The notes below the pieces were generated by a model that was not told the origin of the DNA, did no database searches, and saw only the letters and a program-made list of their open reading frames with translations. From Oxytricha trifallax (taxonomy: Eukaryota; Ciliophora; Spirotrichea; Sporadotrichida; Oxytrichidae): DNA of 64,000 nt. Made by a program: the position numbers and the translations under genes. Shown piece by piece: positions 22,335 to 36,396 of this stretch (positions within the stretch are counted from its first letter, which is position 1; each line of letters starts with the position of its first letter). The stretch lies in the NCBI GenBank assembly GCA_000711775.1, contig ARYC01000075.1, positions 186,001 to 250,000 on the forward strand. Reading direction: 5' to 3'.

Positions 22335-25300
22335 CGAATAAGATTGATAGTTTGATTTTAGTAATAACTAGTGAATGATAAATTTATTTGATTCTTAAAT
22401 CATTAAAAACACATAAATATGCACATAGATTTTAATTTAATAAACAAACAACAATCAATACCTTTGTTATATTAAGATCAGCAATTTTTTTTGTTATCTA
22501 TATTAAAAAAATCGAAGTGCCAAGTAAAATAAGTGGTATTTATTTTTTTACTTAATTATTGTAAAAAAAAAATCAGAAAATTTAGAAATTAAAAGTACAA
22601 ATAACATAAATAAAACAAATTGCTGCAAATGAAATTTCATCCTATTTCAAAAAAATAGTAGAAAACAAAAGACAATATTGAGTACATATTTTTTATAAAT
22701 TTGAAACTTCAATGAATTATTAGTAAGTTTGAAATTATATTATTATGAATTTTCTTTCACAAAATTATTCTTCTTAAGCGAAGCTTTAGTGTTAGCTTGT
22801 CTATGCAGTATTTGTACGTAATTGCATTTGTAGTCGAGATAACCTTTTGGTTTCTTCACTTTAGCTTTGTAATTTAAAAACTATGTCACATTATAAACTT
22901 CAATTCTAAAAAATGATATGAGTATTATGAAGAGTAAAAATAAATTAGGTGTAAAATATTTAATAATTATATCAAATACTATAAGTCGAAAGATTCTCTC
23001 TGTTCCAGTCTATTCTAATCATATTTAATTTTTATTTATAAAACAAAAAAAAACATTTGTTTCAAAAAGTTTGTTTAATGCATAATAATATAAATTTATT
23101 ATAGAATGATGATCCTATATTTAATTAATTAATTGATAATTTATGAAAAACTATTTAGAAAGTTATATATTAATAAATTTTGATTAAAAATGATTGAATA
23201 ATAAAGATGTCAATACATAAGATAGATTTTTAATCATAGACATTGAAGTTTTTATATAAAATAATTTCTTATTTTGATAGGAAATGCATAGCAGAAATAG
23301 TGAAAATAAAATATACAGGCTTAGTAGCACACCCTACAATATACTATTCTAGAATCATTAAAGAGAAAGTAGTGGAAAAAACAATGACCAGTTGTAAGGA
23401 ATTTCAAAATCCTATTATTGCTCATCTATGTTTAAATTATTAATAAAATTTATATCTCTTTATCAAAGAATATTTGGAATTGTTTAATATTGCTTACAAA
23501 TTATATATGAAAATTTTAGTGAAGATTATTTAATACTAGATATTACTAGCCTTATTAAAATTGTATAAAAAATAATAAAAATCAATAAATTTATTTAATA
23601 CAATGTTTTATATATTTTCCAAGAAAAAACAATATCATTGTATGTTATTTGGTGTTAATTCCATTAATTATCTTTATTAATTTAAAAGTTTTTCTGCTAA
23701 TTAATATCGCTCAATTGAGATAAGTTTTTTGTTGTTGTTGCCTAAATGATATCATTTAGTAATAAAGTATTTATGCCTTAATTTCATATTTTTGGAACGA
23801 TATCGATTATATTTTTTATTATTAATATAAATATCTAAATAATTGAAAACTATAATAAATAAAAAGAAACCATCAATTTATTCATTTATAATACTAAAAT
23901 AAAATAGATGCATTAACCATATTCATTTTCAGTAATGCAAATTATTGAAAACCCAAAATTTTTTCGAAAAAAACTCTATAAATTCATATAGTATGTGTTT
24001 AATACAATTTTAAAATTTATTGTTAGAATATAGTATTTATTCATATTATTGCAAAGATACAATAGAAATCAATATAAATAATTGATAATAAAAACGAAAA
24101 ACTCGTTTGATAATATGAAGCCATTTTTTAAAGTGATATAAATCAACTAAACTTTACAACTAATACTACAAAATTTTGCTAATTATGAGGAACTGAACTT
24201 AGCTTAAATTTAAGAATATAATTTATTAAAATTAACCAATATAATTTAAATACCTATAAATAATTAATTATTTATTAAATAATACAATTCTAATTCATCT
24301 TTTTATGTTAGCTATTGCTTAAAAAAATTAATACATAATATTTCATAAATTCTTACTCTTATAATAATTTTGTTTGATTAAATCATTAACAAAATATGAA
24401 GTACTTTTGAGAAAATCATCAAAGTTAACATGAAATCATTTATGGTTCAAGTTATAATGCATTATTAAATAAAAAATTCTAATATTAATGAATAAGTTTC
24501 AGAGAGTAGGTGTCCCTAGTCATTTAAATATACATAATTAATACACTAAAAATCATCAATTTTACTAATTATAGATTTTTTAAATAATTTTTACACTGAA
24601 TGTGTTTAGAGATGAAAACTAAGGAGAATTATAACTTAAAGAAATATATATGGTATTATGTTTAAATCCATAATTTACTAAAACTAAATTTTATATAGAT
24701 ATATATTTTAAATAGATAGGTAAAATAATAATAAATTAAAATCATTTTATAATAATATTTTTGAACAAAACAGTTTAAAAAGATGCTGTTAAGCCATCCT
24801 CCTAAATCATCTTATAAATTAAAATTAGCTTAACTTTAGCTTTAAATCTTATTTGATATTATGAATTCTTATGAATTTATGTAGGATAATTAATTATGAA
24901 ATAGGTCAATTTTAAACTCAAAGAAAACAAGAAATATTTAAAATTAGAGAAGCCATTTACAAATGCTAAAAAGGTTCTTTTGACCAAAAGATACAATATT
25001 ATATTTTAATTTTCTATTCAATAAGCATTAACCTCATTTTATTCTAATAGTAGTTTGTCTATCATTAATAATAGAATAATGAATGGTAATATCATATTTA
25101 TATTTCTAAGAAGAAAATAATTGAAGCAATTATATTCATTTATAGTTTAAAATTTTAGTAATTAATAAGAGTCATTAAGTATAAAAAATAATAATTTAAA
25201 AGACCGAATAAATTTCTAATCAGTATTTTTTTTTGTGATTTTGAATACGAATAAATGGAATTTAAGGATTATTTTGGTTAATCACTTAATTACTTTTTAA

Positions 25301-25899
25301 AGTATTAATTTGACTAATTAAAGAAAGATAATTCATGTAAATACTGTTAAAGCCCTTAACAAAATTATAAATATTTAAATATGGCTTTCTTTAAATTAAT
25401 AAAAATTCCTAAATGTATAAAACTTAATATTAAATAAATTAGTTTGTAGATTTTTAATGAGTAAAAAATATTGCGCATAATTTGAAAATTCTAATTGAAT
25501 TATTAAAGTATTTCATAAGTTATTACTATAACTATTGGTAAAGTGTCTATTATTTTTTTAAAATACTTCCATTATGATTTTAGAAGAAAAAATAAGAATT
25601 GGCTATTTCCTCTTTTAAACTTTTTTAAAAAGATTTAATGTATTACTAAATCTATGATTATTTATCAAATAAAAAATGATTAATTATAAATAAGTATTCA
25701 AGTATATTATAATAAAATCATCTTGAAAAAGTCTAAATCTTAAAGTAATGTATAGCTTTCATTTAATAGTGCTGGAAAAAATGCGAAGGAAATTCAATAA
25801 GCAATTATGCTTATATAATTAGAATTTGTGAGTTTATATTTAGGAGTTGGATAAATAATAGTTTAATGCAATCAAATAGATTTTAATCAAACTATCAGA
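22335..25899. other. Long A+T-rich stretch, no gene seen
   Basis: A plus-strand frame at 23243-23443 (66 codons, without TAA or TAG) includes CIAEIVKIKYTGLVAHPTIY and is slightly better balanced than most, but has no support beyond that. The rest is featureless. Confidence 0.5.
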
Positions 25900-28270
25900 C
25901 TAAACCTGATGCATTTTTTGCTTCGTCACCTTCTTGCTTTAATTATTTTCATTACGGGGCTATAATCTTTTAATTGTTGTTCCTCGAATAAAAACTATTT
26001 TTAATTTCTCTAGTTGTTTTGTAACTCCTTGTCATCTAGAATAGTGGTATGTCCTGGGGTATTCGAGCTTCAAATCATATCTGTGCTTTCCTTTACTCTT
26101 ACTTTATTTTACTTGGGTTCCCACTCTTTATAGTAGAGATACCCTTCATGAGATTATACTCTTTCCTAATGAATTATCCTTCAGCTTCCTCCTCATGATG
26201 ACTTTATTATTGTATATGTTTAATTAGTGGTGGTTTTTATCTTATCAAGTTTCATTTACCTTTTTATTTAAACCTTTTTTATTTAGTTTTATAATTTATT
26301 ATTTTAATTATACTTATCAACAAAATGCTTCAAACTAATTCTCAAGATCGTTTTAATTTTAATTTTTTACACTCTTATTTGGTCTTTATTTCGTTTAAAC
26401 TTGATGATACCATTGTTTTTATGTGGCATCCCTATTAAAAGTTCCCATTCTATTGTTAAGCAATATCTATTTGAGATAATTTAAATTTAATAGTTGCTGC
26501 CTGGCACTATTAATCTATTCTCTTCTTAGCAATTTTAGAAAATCTTGTTAGTTCTTTTTCTTGAGTGATTGCTTCATCACTTCTAATGATTCTGGCATTA
26601 ACATATATTCTGTGAAAACTACATTAAAGTTTTAGTTTTTAAACTCACGCTATTGCTCTATTTTTGATGATGATATCATGGTGTTCATTATATCTATTTT
26701 TAATAAATAACTTTTTATTAAGTATCATTTGTTCTTATTAGATTCATGTTATGTTTTTCATGTAACATGAAGTTTACCATTTTGAATTAATATTTTCATA
26801 TTTATAATTATCTGATATTGTCGCAAGGGTTAGTGTCATTTAATGAGGGCAAGTTATGGTTTATTTTTGACTCTATTATCATTCATGAGCAGATCGTTGT
26901 AGTACTTTACTACCTTTAACTAGTCTATTCTCTTAGTTATACTCTTTCCTCATTAATGATTTTATCTTTAATTGGCAATAAAATTATTTCTGATTTTTAT
27001 TTAAACTTCTTACCAAATATACTCTCTTAGCAGTGTTTTCGTATCTCTAATAGTTTCATTCTACTGTTTTTGGAAGATTTTGTTCTAAAAAGGCATCTTT
27101 TTTTAATTGCCTAAAGCAGTTGTTTTTAACACTAATGCCTTGTCATGCTCTAGCTTAATATTTATTTTCAGAGAAACTTCCTAACAATTGTTATAATTCA
27201 GTTTTTTTAGCAAACTACCTTCTTTTTAAGAATATTTCCCATCCTTACTTTTATACTTCTGTAATTCTAATGATTCTTTTTGTCTAGATTAATTTCATGT
27301 CATTTTATTGGTATTTAATCTTAAATTCTACCATTATTAATTTGTGATCCTTTACTCTCAATTAATCTAATTCTAACTTTATAGTATCTGTACTAGATAT
27401 TTATCGATCCAGTTAGTTTCCTTTGTTATGAGTATTCACTCATCATAGTATTGATTAAATGAAGTCTTCGTTGTTCAATTTTAACTTAAATTTTTTATGT
27501 GGTAGAAGTCGCACATTAAAATGAACTTTAATCTATTTCATTTTTATTTAATCGATCTTATCATAAAAATCAGATTGTTCTATAGCATTTTAATTTTATC
27601 GTTAGAACAGTTTGGTATGTACACTGTAATTTAATATACAGTAAACCCCTTCACGTTGAAAATGTTCCAAATTTAGAATATATTTTAATGTCTGACAATA
27701 GTTATTTGGTATTTCCAGCTATTTATCTAGAGAACAACACATCTGGGTGGTGTCCTTATTGTTCTGTCCAATAATCTTCAACAGTCTTGATTTCAACTAG
27801 TCCAAAATAAGTTTGCTTTATCCTCTAAAACTCTTATTCTTATCTTATTTAATCTTGTAACTCTATATTTTGCATTCTGAGGAAAGACATTTCGTTCAAT
27901 CATTTGCTCCAATATCTGCTTTTACTATTTTATTGTTTGTGTTCTCTACTTTACTCCTCTGATTCTTAACAAATCCTTCATACTTAGACACCCATCTTTC
28001 AAGCTCCTTAACAGCTTGAAAAGAGTAAAGTAGACTGTATTCACTGGTAGCATTTAAAAGTTATTTAAGTTTTTATTGCTATTAATATAATTATTGCCAA
28101 TGATATTTCGACATTTTGGTGTTGGGTGACATTTGTTGTAATAAAGCTTGAATGTTTAAAATGATCTTGTATTTTTATCATGTCACTTGCATTATATTCT
28201 AGGTGTCTTCTATGAATTTCATTACATTCCTTCTCTGGAGCTTGTAATTTCAATACATCTTGTTTCTGCC
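25900..28270 (-). mobile_element. Decayed minus-strand coding region, probably an old LINE-like element
   Basis: The plus strand is strikingly T-rich with few purines, the signature of minus-strand coding here. Minus-strand pieces read in order from the right: HRRHLEYNASDMIKIQDHF, then LSMKDLLRIRGVKQRTQTIK with FPQNAKYRVTRLNKIRIRVL, then YYKVRIRLIESKGSQINNGR with IQDQIP, which recalls the reverse-transcriptase segment before the QGDPLSP box, then RIDQLKVVKYYNDLLMNDN, and near the left end LDDKELQNNQRNQKQF. Frames change several times and TGA interrupts them. The reverse-transcriptase match is weak and no FADD box was found. Confidence 0.35.
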
Positions 28271-30749
28271 TCTGCCTGTGTGATTAATTTTGTAATTTAT
28301 TATATTAATTTTTTTTTACAAAATAAATAATAAAATTGCTAGATTATTTAATTCAAATTAATATAAAACTTTTAGTTGTGTATAAACGAATTTAATTTAA
28401 TTTAATTTAAAAATATTAAGATTTTATTACTTAGTTAATCTAAATATTATCATGTTTTTTGTGTTGCAAATAATACCAACTTTAAAACAATCCAATATGT
28501 TTATTTCGAAAATGAAATAAATATTCTTTTTGTAAAATTAGTTATTATCAAAGATTTATCTTTTCAAAGTTTAAGAAAAATGTTTGAGATAAATAATATT
28601 AAATTTATCATTTTAATCCGATTTCTACTTTAATATAAGATAAACTTTTAAAGTTAGAGGTTGGTATAAAAAACGAAGGGTCTCATTATATTTAAAATAG
28701 TTATCAATTCAAGATATCTTTATAAATGTTTATAAAAAGTATTTACATTAGATGTAATTTGATTAACTATATTTATTTTTAAAAACAGAATCCCTTTGCT
28801 TAACAGGGTTGTTCTTGACATAAATATAATAATTTCAGAATAATCATAATAATTATGAGTCTACTCTAATTTTTCTATTTTTGTTTTAGATTTTACTTTG
28901 TTAAAATCTTAAATAACTCCTTTGAGTCTCAGATACTTTTGATTTAATGAATTCCTTTAGAATTATTGTAGTAACATATTTTTAAGCTCCTTAAAATTTA
29001 AATATTGTTAAATGCTAGCATCTTATTCGCATTATTGTATTATTGCTTCTTTTTAGATTTGCATGTTCAATCACAATCTTCAATTAATCATTCTTCAATA
29101 TGAAGGGGTTAGTAAAATTGTCATTTATAAAGCCCAATTATAACTCATTGTATTTGTGTAAAACATTCAATTTAAAAACTTATTATTTAAGAAAAAATTA
29201 CTTAATTTATTTAGTTTATCGTATAAAGTCCAAATAATAAACCATTAATATGCAGTTATATTTTTATTCTCTAAAATATGATTTGTATTTTTGATTTAAA
29301 ATATATGGAAATTTAAATAAGTAAAAATTTTAATTTGCTATTATAATTCATTTATTATGTTATTATCTTTTATTTGTGTTTAACATACCTCAAGAAGGGT
29401 GCTTATCTTTTGAAATCTATATACCCAAATTTCTCTATTAAATTATGATTTAAAAATCGAATAACTTAATTTATTTAATTTATGAATGTCATACTGAAAT
29501 AGTTATATTTTCTTATATATCTCTATAGTTATGCAGCTTTCTAAGTAACTGCAAAAAAAGACTGTCAACAAGTTCAGATTAGTATATGGTAATTATAAAT
29601 TTTTTTTAAAATAAAAATAATTATAACATTCAAATAATAATATAAATTTTAAATTAACTTCGATACAATATAATCTTAAAATTTAGTTTAATAACATTTA
29701 TAATTCTAACTTTAACATTAATTTCTTCTCCAGTAGTTATTTCTTTAACTATTTAAAATTTCTCATTTACTTTTACGACTTTTAATTCAATTATATTCAA
29801 AAAGATCCCAAAACATTTTTAATTGTTTAAAGATAAATTTAACTATCATTATTTTTACAATATTGAAAATTAGATTTAAAAATCCCCTAAAATTTTATAA
29901 AAATAATGTGCAATAATTCTTAAATTGCTTTGCAGATTTGTTTAAATATATTTAATTTATAATTTAAATATTATTTATTCAATTATTTTTTTCATTTCTT
30001 TTATTTACAAATAGTCTTATATTTTCTTAAATAAAACGCTCTATTAAATTAATTTATGTCTCCTTTTATTAATAAAAATATTTTTAAATTTCATCATTAG
30101 TTACATAAACTTAATTTGATAATTAATTACTATTGTTTATACCATTTACGTTCTAAAAAAATACTATATTAACCGAAATTATTAGAATAATATAATGCTT
30201 TGAGATTAATTGTAAAGTGCTATTAGGGCTTATAATGTAATAATTATTTGTTGAATGTCTATGAAAAATAAAATATTTTAAGAATATAATAGAAATAACT
30301 TTTGATTTTCTTATTAATTACATGCACGTATATAGTTTAGTCTTTTAAAGTTTTACAACTAGAGACTTATTTATAGATTATTTTAGCTGTCATTTTTTTA
30401 TGATATCAATAAAAGCAAATATTTAGCTGAAAATACTATAATTTAATAACTTGCCAATAAATGAATAGTTTTAATTAAACAAATACCAAACTACTAAACT
30501 ATCACTCAAGAACTCTTTATTTATATATGAAATAAACAATTTTGAGAAAAAATGCAAACAAAAAATGGAACTTATAAATTCAAGATCTTAAACAGAAAAA
30601 TATAAAGTTGAATATTAAAAATTTTTAATTAAAAGAATGTAAAAAATAGGAGAAAAAGAAATAAATTAAGTTAATTACTATATTATTTGGATCTATTAAG
30701 ATAATTTTTCTAATATTAGAATTATTTATAAATTATAATCCTTTAATAA
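28271..30749. other. A+T-rich stretch, no gene seen
   Basis: Short composition-driven frames only. Confidence 0.55.
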
Positions 30750-31566
30750 ATGAAGATGGTTGTTCTCTCATTCGCAGGAGTCGTCTTTGCCTTTGCTGAT
30801 TTCAGAATCAAGCATCTCTCCTGATATCACAAGCACGATGAACAATTTAGTGATGGTTTAGTACTTAAGTGCAATGAAACTGCCCACTCAACTGGCTTAA
30901 AGTGCAATGAGTTTAAATACTGCATCCACGCTGATCGTCAACCATGCTTACAAGCAACCAGCTACCGCTATGAAGACTTGCTAGAAAAAGAATCCTGGAG
31001 GAGTCTTTGATGACCATACCCACTGCAATGAATTCGGTTTCAGTGTCAATGGAGACCCAGTCCACCAGTCAGTCCAATTTGAAAGATGTCAATCACACAA
31101 CGACTTCAACTGTAATCACTCCTACAATAAATTTCATTTCTGCATCCCATGAAATCCACTTAGTTTAAGAGGATTTGCCTAAACGTTTTGCGGTTGGCGT
31201 CTTCAGACTTTTCTTGAAGTTCTAAGCTTTTTCTTTTAAAATGCTAAGAATTCGTGGGGCACCCAATGATGGTTTAAGATCTATGGTCAAGACACTTCCC
31301 AGAAGTTTTCCTCATTAACAAAGAGGCCACTGATTCTGTTGCTCAAATCACTGCCACCTGCAATGTTGTTAAAGTTGTCAAGACATTCACCAAGGCTATT
31401 AGAGAGGGTTCTTCAACTTTCATTTCCAGAATAGATGGAGATATGAATAAGCAAAGTCCCAAATTAAGCTAATGAATACTTGAAATCATCTACTGATTCA
31501 GAAAGAGGACAACTTATTGGAAAGCTCTTATAAATCGTTGCTGACTGGTCTATCTGAAGAGAAAAA
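30750..31566 (+). pseudogene. Decayed gene for a secreted Cys-rich protein
   Basis: ATG 30750 opens MKMVVLSFAGVVFAFA, a clear signal peptide. After an in-frame TGA at codon 25 the frame continues FSDGLVLKCNETAHSTGLKC, NEFKYCIHADRQPC and so on. A frameshift near 30985 moves to GVFDDHTHCNEFGFSVNGD, then VQFERCQSHNDFNCNHSYNK and FHFCIP, with another TGA. Later pieces in further frames read SVAQITATCNVVKVVKTFTK, AIREGSSTFISRIDGDMN and EYLKSSTDSERGQLIGKLLQ. Regular Cys spacing (C-N-E, C-x-H, H-C-N-E, C-N-H) suggests disulfide-linked repeats. C-ending codons (AAC, TTC, GTC, CAC) resemble those of well-expressed ciliate genes. It looks like a silenced host gene copy with about four to six breaks; the family is not recognised. 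Confidence 0.6.
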
Positions 31567-34500
31567 TAGGACTTAAAAACCTATGAATAACATAACAAAT
31601 TTGCAAAATTATTAAAACAAATTGACAATAAAAAATGTTTGCTATTACATAATAATTTAATTCAAATCCCATTCTTTCTCAATCTGCCATTTATATTTGC
31701 ATTTTTCATATACCCTATTTTTTTCATTCTTTTATTTGAACTATTTCATTTAACTTGCCAAATTTATTAGTATATAAGAAAACTTCTGATAAATCTTACT
31801 CCAAAAGATTATTACAATCAAGAATAGTTTAATAATATAGAAAAAATTAATACCATCTTAATTATCAAAATTATACCTATTTTATTTCAAAAAAATTTAT
31901 ATAAAGGTATAATTGATCTCAATATAAAAATTATGATCATTGACTAAATAAGTACTTATATTTGGAATAAAATTTGTTAGGAAATCAGAAAAAAATATAA
32001 TCAATAAATTATATTTTCTTAAATTATTTGATACAAATTTATATAATTTTCCAAATAATTTTACTATTTTTTCGAAAAGAACACTACTTAACTAATAGAT
32101 TAGTTTACTTATTGGCTATTTCTATTGTTAAATTTATAATTTTTTAATAATTTATAAAGGTACTATTAATTTTAAACAATAATTTTTTCATTATTAAAAG
32201 TGAAAACAATTTATTTGAAAAATTAATTTGCAAAAATAAAACTTTTTAAATTTTTTTTTTCAACTTTTATAATTTTAAAATTATGATTAATTTTTTGTTA
32301 ACATAAAATTAATACTCGAGATAATTAAACTTTAAAGGGTTTTTTATTCAAAATTTAAAATGTAATTATCTATAGAGAAATGGTGAGCATTATCAGAAAA
32401 CTTAAATAATCAGAATTTTTAGAGAAGTATGATTAAGAATATAAATTTTCGCATCTTAGTCTTGAAAGTGGTTTATAAGATCTTTAAATAATAAACGTTA
32501 AATGTGAAATTGATTAGAGAAAATTATTTAATTCATAGATAATTTATGATTTTTTATAAAACTATATCCAAATATCATTATTCAGATATAAAGAAAGAAA
32601 TATGATAGAAAAAGTGTTAATCGTAATGATGTCTAAACATAAATTTATAGATGAAGTCCAAAAAGTAATCGAAGTTATAATAAATTTGAAGAGCATTTAA
32701 AATAATTAAAAGAAATCTAAATATTAAAGATATTCAAAGATAAGGTTTTACATTATTTTTATTATATAATTAAAATATATATATTGGAATAGATGCAAAA
32801 ATAATAATTGATTGGATTTGATCTATAATATATAATCAATTATTAATTAATTGATATTCATACTAAAATTGTAATAATAAATATTAATATATTTCATCCT
32901 ATCTTGGAATATTATTATGAATGCGAAATTTATTAAAGTAAAAATTGTGATTCGCTCAAATTAAAACTTAAAAAAATTAAAATTTTATAAATTATAATGG
33001 ATTAGAAGTTTCATCTCTCTACAGCATTATTAATTAATCTAAATTAGAATTTTCTTCATTTTTAAATATTTTATTTTTTGTATATACTTATTTATATTTT
33101 TAATAGTTTTAGTGTAAATAAAGCACAAACTGATCAGAAAATATCAATTTAATTTAAAGAATGAAAGCATTATTTAATTTTTATTCCTCAAAGTTAGAAT
33201 AAAGCATTACATACATAGTAGATTCTAACAATAATAAACTTATTCAAATATAAATCATTCACAAACCCCAAAACCTAATTCGCTTAAACAGAATTATACC
33301 TTAAATTCTAAAAATATATAAATTAAACATAATAATAATAAAAATAATTTATTAAATTTCGAAGCAAAAGTTGCAATAATGGTTATTTTTCTTAGAAATT
33401 TGCGTAATTAACTCTAATAATATTTACATTTATTAATTTTTGTTTGTTTTGTATTTTTTATTTTTATTTTAATTAATTTTCCTTGTATTTTATTAATTAT
33501 AGAGAATTCAGAATTCAGGAATCTAAAAAATATATATGATCTTTTTCTTCTTATAGTAATTTTAGTTTTATTTAATAATGGTTTAAGTATAAACATAAAA
33601 CGAATATAAAAATCATACTCAAAAACTTATTTAAAATAAATAATAATTATAAGAACTTAGAAAAAAGCATATATTAATATTAGAATATAAATAAAGTATA
33701 TAGAATTATTATATTATTATTCAATTTGATTAAAAAAAAATTTGAAAAAGTATTAGCTACCCTAGTTAAAACACACGAACTTAGCATACCACATCAAATG
33801 TTAGCATCCTTATCTTGATTATTATTAATCCTAAAACTGTTTCAAATAATCTAATATAGCAGATTACTTTTTTCTTAATAATTTTTGTACTAAAATCATT
33901 ATGAGATAGAAAAAGGAAACATTCTCTAGGAATACAAACCAAATTCGCAACAAAAACATCAATATTAAATAAGAAAAAATTTAATACCAAGTTGTAATGA
34001 AGTAATTTTGTGAAAAAATTCAAAACATTTAGCTTAAACTGTAAATTAAAGTAATAAGGTCATAAATAAGATATTAAATTGAATAAATTAAGAGCTCTAA
34101 GCAATGAAATAATTAATGAAGATATATAACGTAAAACAAGTAATTAGTTAGTTTATTTAGCAATGAATTAATTCTGTAGTTACAAAAGTAGGATAATTCA
34201 AGAACATATTTAATATCAGGAATTATGTATCAAACCAGTTGTCAGTATGAGTGTTAGAATACATAAAGGCCTCATACCGTCGTGTAAGCAAACTCCCCTT
34301 TTCATTCGTATTTTCTACTAATCAATCTTAGTGTTTCTTCTTGTCCTAGGAGTGTTAATATAAAAAGATTAGAAATATTAAATTTATGGGGAATGGTCAA
34401 TAAATGATTTAAAATTGATCATCAACAGATCAAAGTATTGTAATTTTTACTTAATTATAAATTATTTAAATTAACTGTACTGATGTCCAGAAATTATAGA

Positions 34501-34985
34501 AGAATTTAGAAAGCTATGGATATATTTTTTTAATATTAAGAATGATAAACTGAATAAAAAATGTTTCAAGTTCATTCATATTAAATAAATAATTCTTACT
34601 GGTCAATTAATTAATTTTATTTTACTTTAAAATTCCTAAAATATATATAATTTCAGGATAAATATGTATTAAACTCTTATATTCTATGAATTTAATACTC
34701 AGCTATTGTAATATTTAAAAATAACTAACAACATGATTGAATATTATTCTTTGCTACGTTCTTATTCTTTTAACTTTTATTCAAAGTAAAACATTTTTCT
34801 AAAAGTATATCCATTAAATTGAATTTCAATGTAAATCAGATTTTCGTTGAATATATCAAACAATAATTACCCTAAACAATAGCTAAACAGACTGAAATAG
34901 TTGTTAAATAAATATAAAATTTAAAAATAAAGATAAAGATATAATTAAATACTTACTTTAAATTATTAAATGATAATGAATATAA
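31567..34985. other. A+T-rich stretch, no gene seen
   Basis: Minus-strand frames at 33414-33596 and 33781-34023 are Lys/Ile/Phe-rich and judged spurious. A patch at 34230-34370 with more balanced bases has no supported frame. Confidence 0.5.
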
Positions 34986-36396
34986 GGCTTAAATCATTAT
35001 TTACTTTTTGACTGTTTATTCTGCTGATAGAACTTTTCGAGTCCGTAGATGTCTCTTTTGGGTCGTTTGCTTTAATCTCTATATCAAGTTGAAATGTGAC
35101 TTCCTCATCGCAGTACTTATGGAGCTCTGTGGCAATTTACTTGCAGAATATTTCGTCAGGTGCGATGCAAAAGTGTGGGATCCAAGGGGTTCTCCTCAAA
35201 CAAATTGTTTTGCAAAGTAGTAAAAGCTATTCAGAATTTTTAGAAAATAATGCGCTTTTAATTATCTCTCCCTTCATCACAAAGATGGGCCCACTCCTCT
35301 CTATTTATCACTCCTCCAATTGCAATTCCTATTGTTCTTCTTTAATATATATCTTAAATTTAGCCATATTTGTTGTAGAACCATGAAGCACACACAGGAA
35401 TACCCAGTAATATCTTTTTATTTATCTTCCTCTGGAGAATATACTTGTTATTATGAATTAAATTATCATTATGCGTGAAAACCAACGCAGGTTTGCTTGT
35501 GTATTTCTAGCTCTCTCTATTTTTGAACTATTTGATTGAGCATTTTACAACGCAGTTACCTTGTTGCATCCTAGACTGTCATTATCTCTAATTTTATATA
35601 TAAACTTGAAGATTTTTTATCGATCACAAAATGATAAAATTTTTTAGAAAAAGCTATCTACCATTTAATTTTAATTTGCATAATACATTCACATTCGGAG
35701 AACTTAGGCCTTAGCACTATATGAAAGGTGGCTTAGGAACTAAAATTGTTTTCCTCTGATATCTTGAGGACTTTCATCAAAGCTAACAAGAATTTTCTTT
35801 ATTTAGAATCACTTCACTATGAAATTCCTCTTTTTTTTTATTTTAATATGTTGGCACCTTGGCTACAAATATTGATTCCTAAGGTATCCAAGGATCTGGC
35901 AAAAAAGCACCGCTAAATTACCGGACATTATGTAATCTTAGCATGAAATTTGTAAGTTTTTATATAAGATTCGGGCATAAAAATGTCAAAGGTCATCCAA
36001 TTATCTTTAGATTTTATATTGCTAATCCAAGTCATCGACTTATATCGGCAATCGTTAATCATCATTGTTTTCCTCTCAAGCATATCTATTAGTCTTCATG
36101 CTTTCCATTCGATGGAAGAACTCCCTCGCCATTGCTTTAATTACAATTAGCTCTAGTATATTCCTTGCATATCTCTTTATGATTTCTGATCCAAGAATAG
36201 TTTAAACTGCTTTGTAGATTTCCTTAAGTAGGTAGCTATTAGTATTTAAGATTTCAAGTAGGATCTTTAAACGTTTATGGAAGATGAAGGCAGATAAAGG
36301 TTAAATGGCTTGAGACTCTGAGACTAGGAACGGGAACAGGATCGACGGTGTCAACTCAACCGAAGAGGAGGACCGGCTCTTCTTTATCGATGACAT
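34986..36396 (-). pseudogene. Decayed minus-strand host-like gene, about 450 residues, unknown function
   Basis: ATG at 36396 opens a frame of 106 codons starting MSSIKKSRSSSSVELTPSI and reading KILLEILNTNSYLLKEIYKA, VQTILGSEIIKRYARNILEL and MAREFFHRMES, to TGA 36078-36076. Just before that stop a frame change leads into RLIDMLERKTMMINDCRYKS, MTWISNIKSKDNW and FDIFMPESYIKTYKFHAKI. After a poorly resolved part (RYQRKTILVPKPPFIQCQG), a frame of about 210 codons with one TGA runs from 35620 to 34990: NLRWFSRIMIIQFIITSIF, NMAKFKIYIKEEQQELQLEE, FVMKGEIIKSALFSKNSEQL, RRTPWIPHFCIAPDEIFCKQ and CDEEVTFQLDIEIKANDPKE. The N-terminus is Ser/basic-rich; the middle is helical. The plus-strand frame at 36.3 kb is its shadow. 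No domain recognised. Confidence 0.5.
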
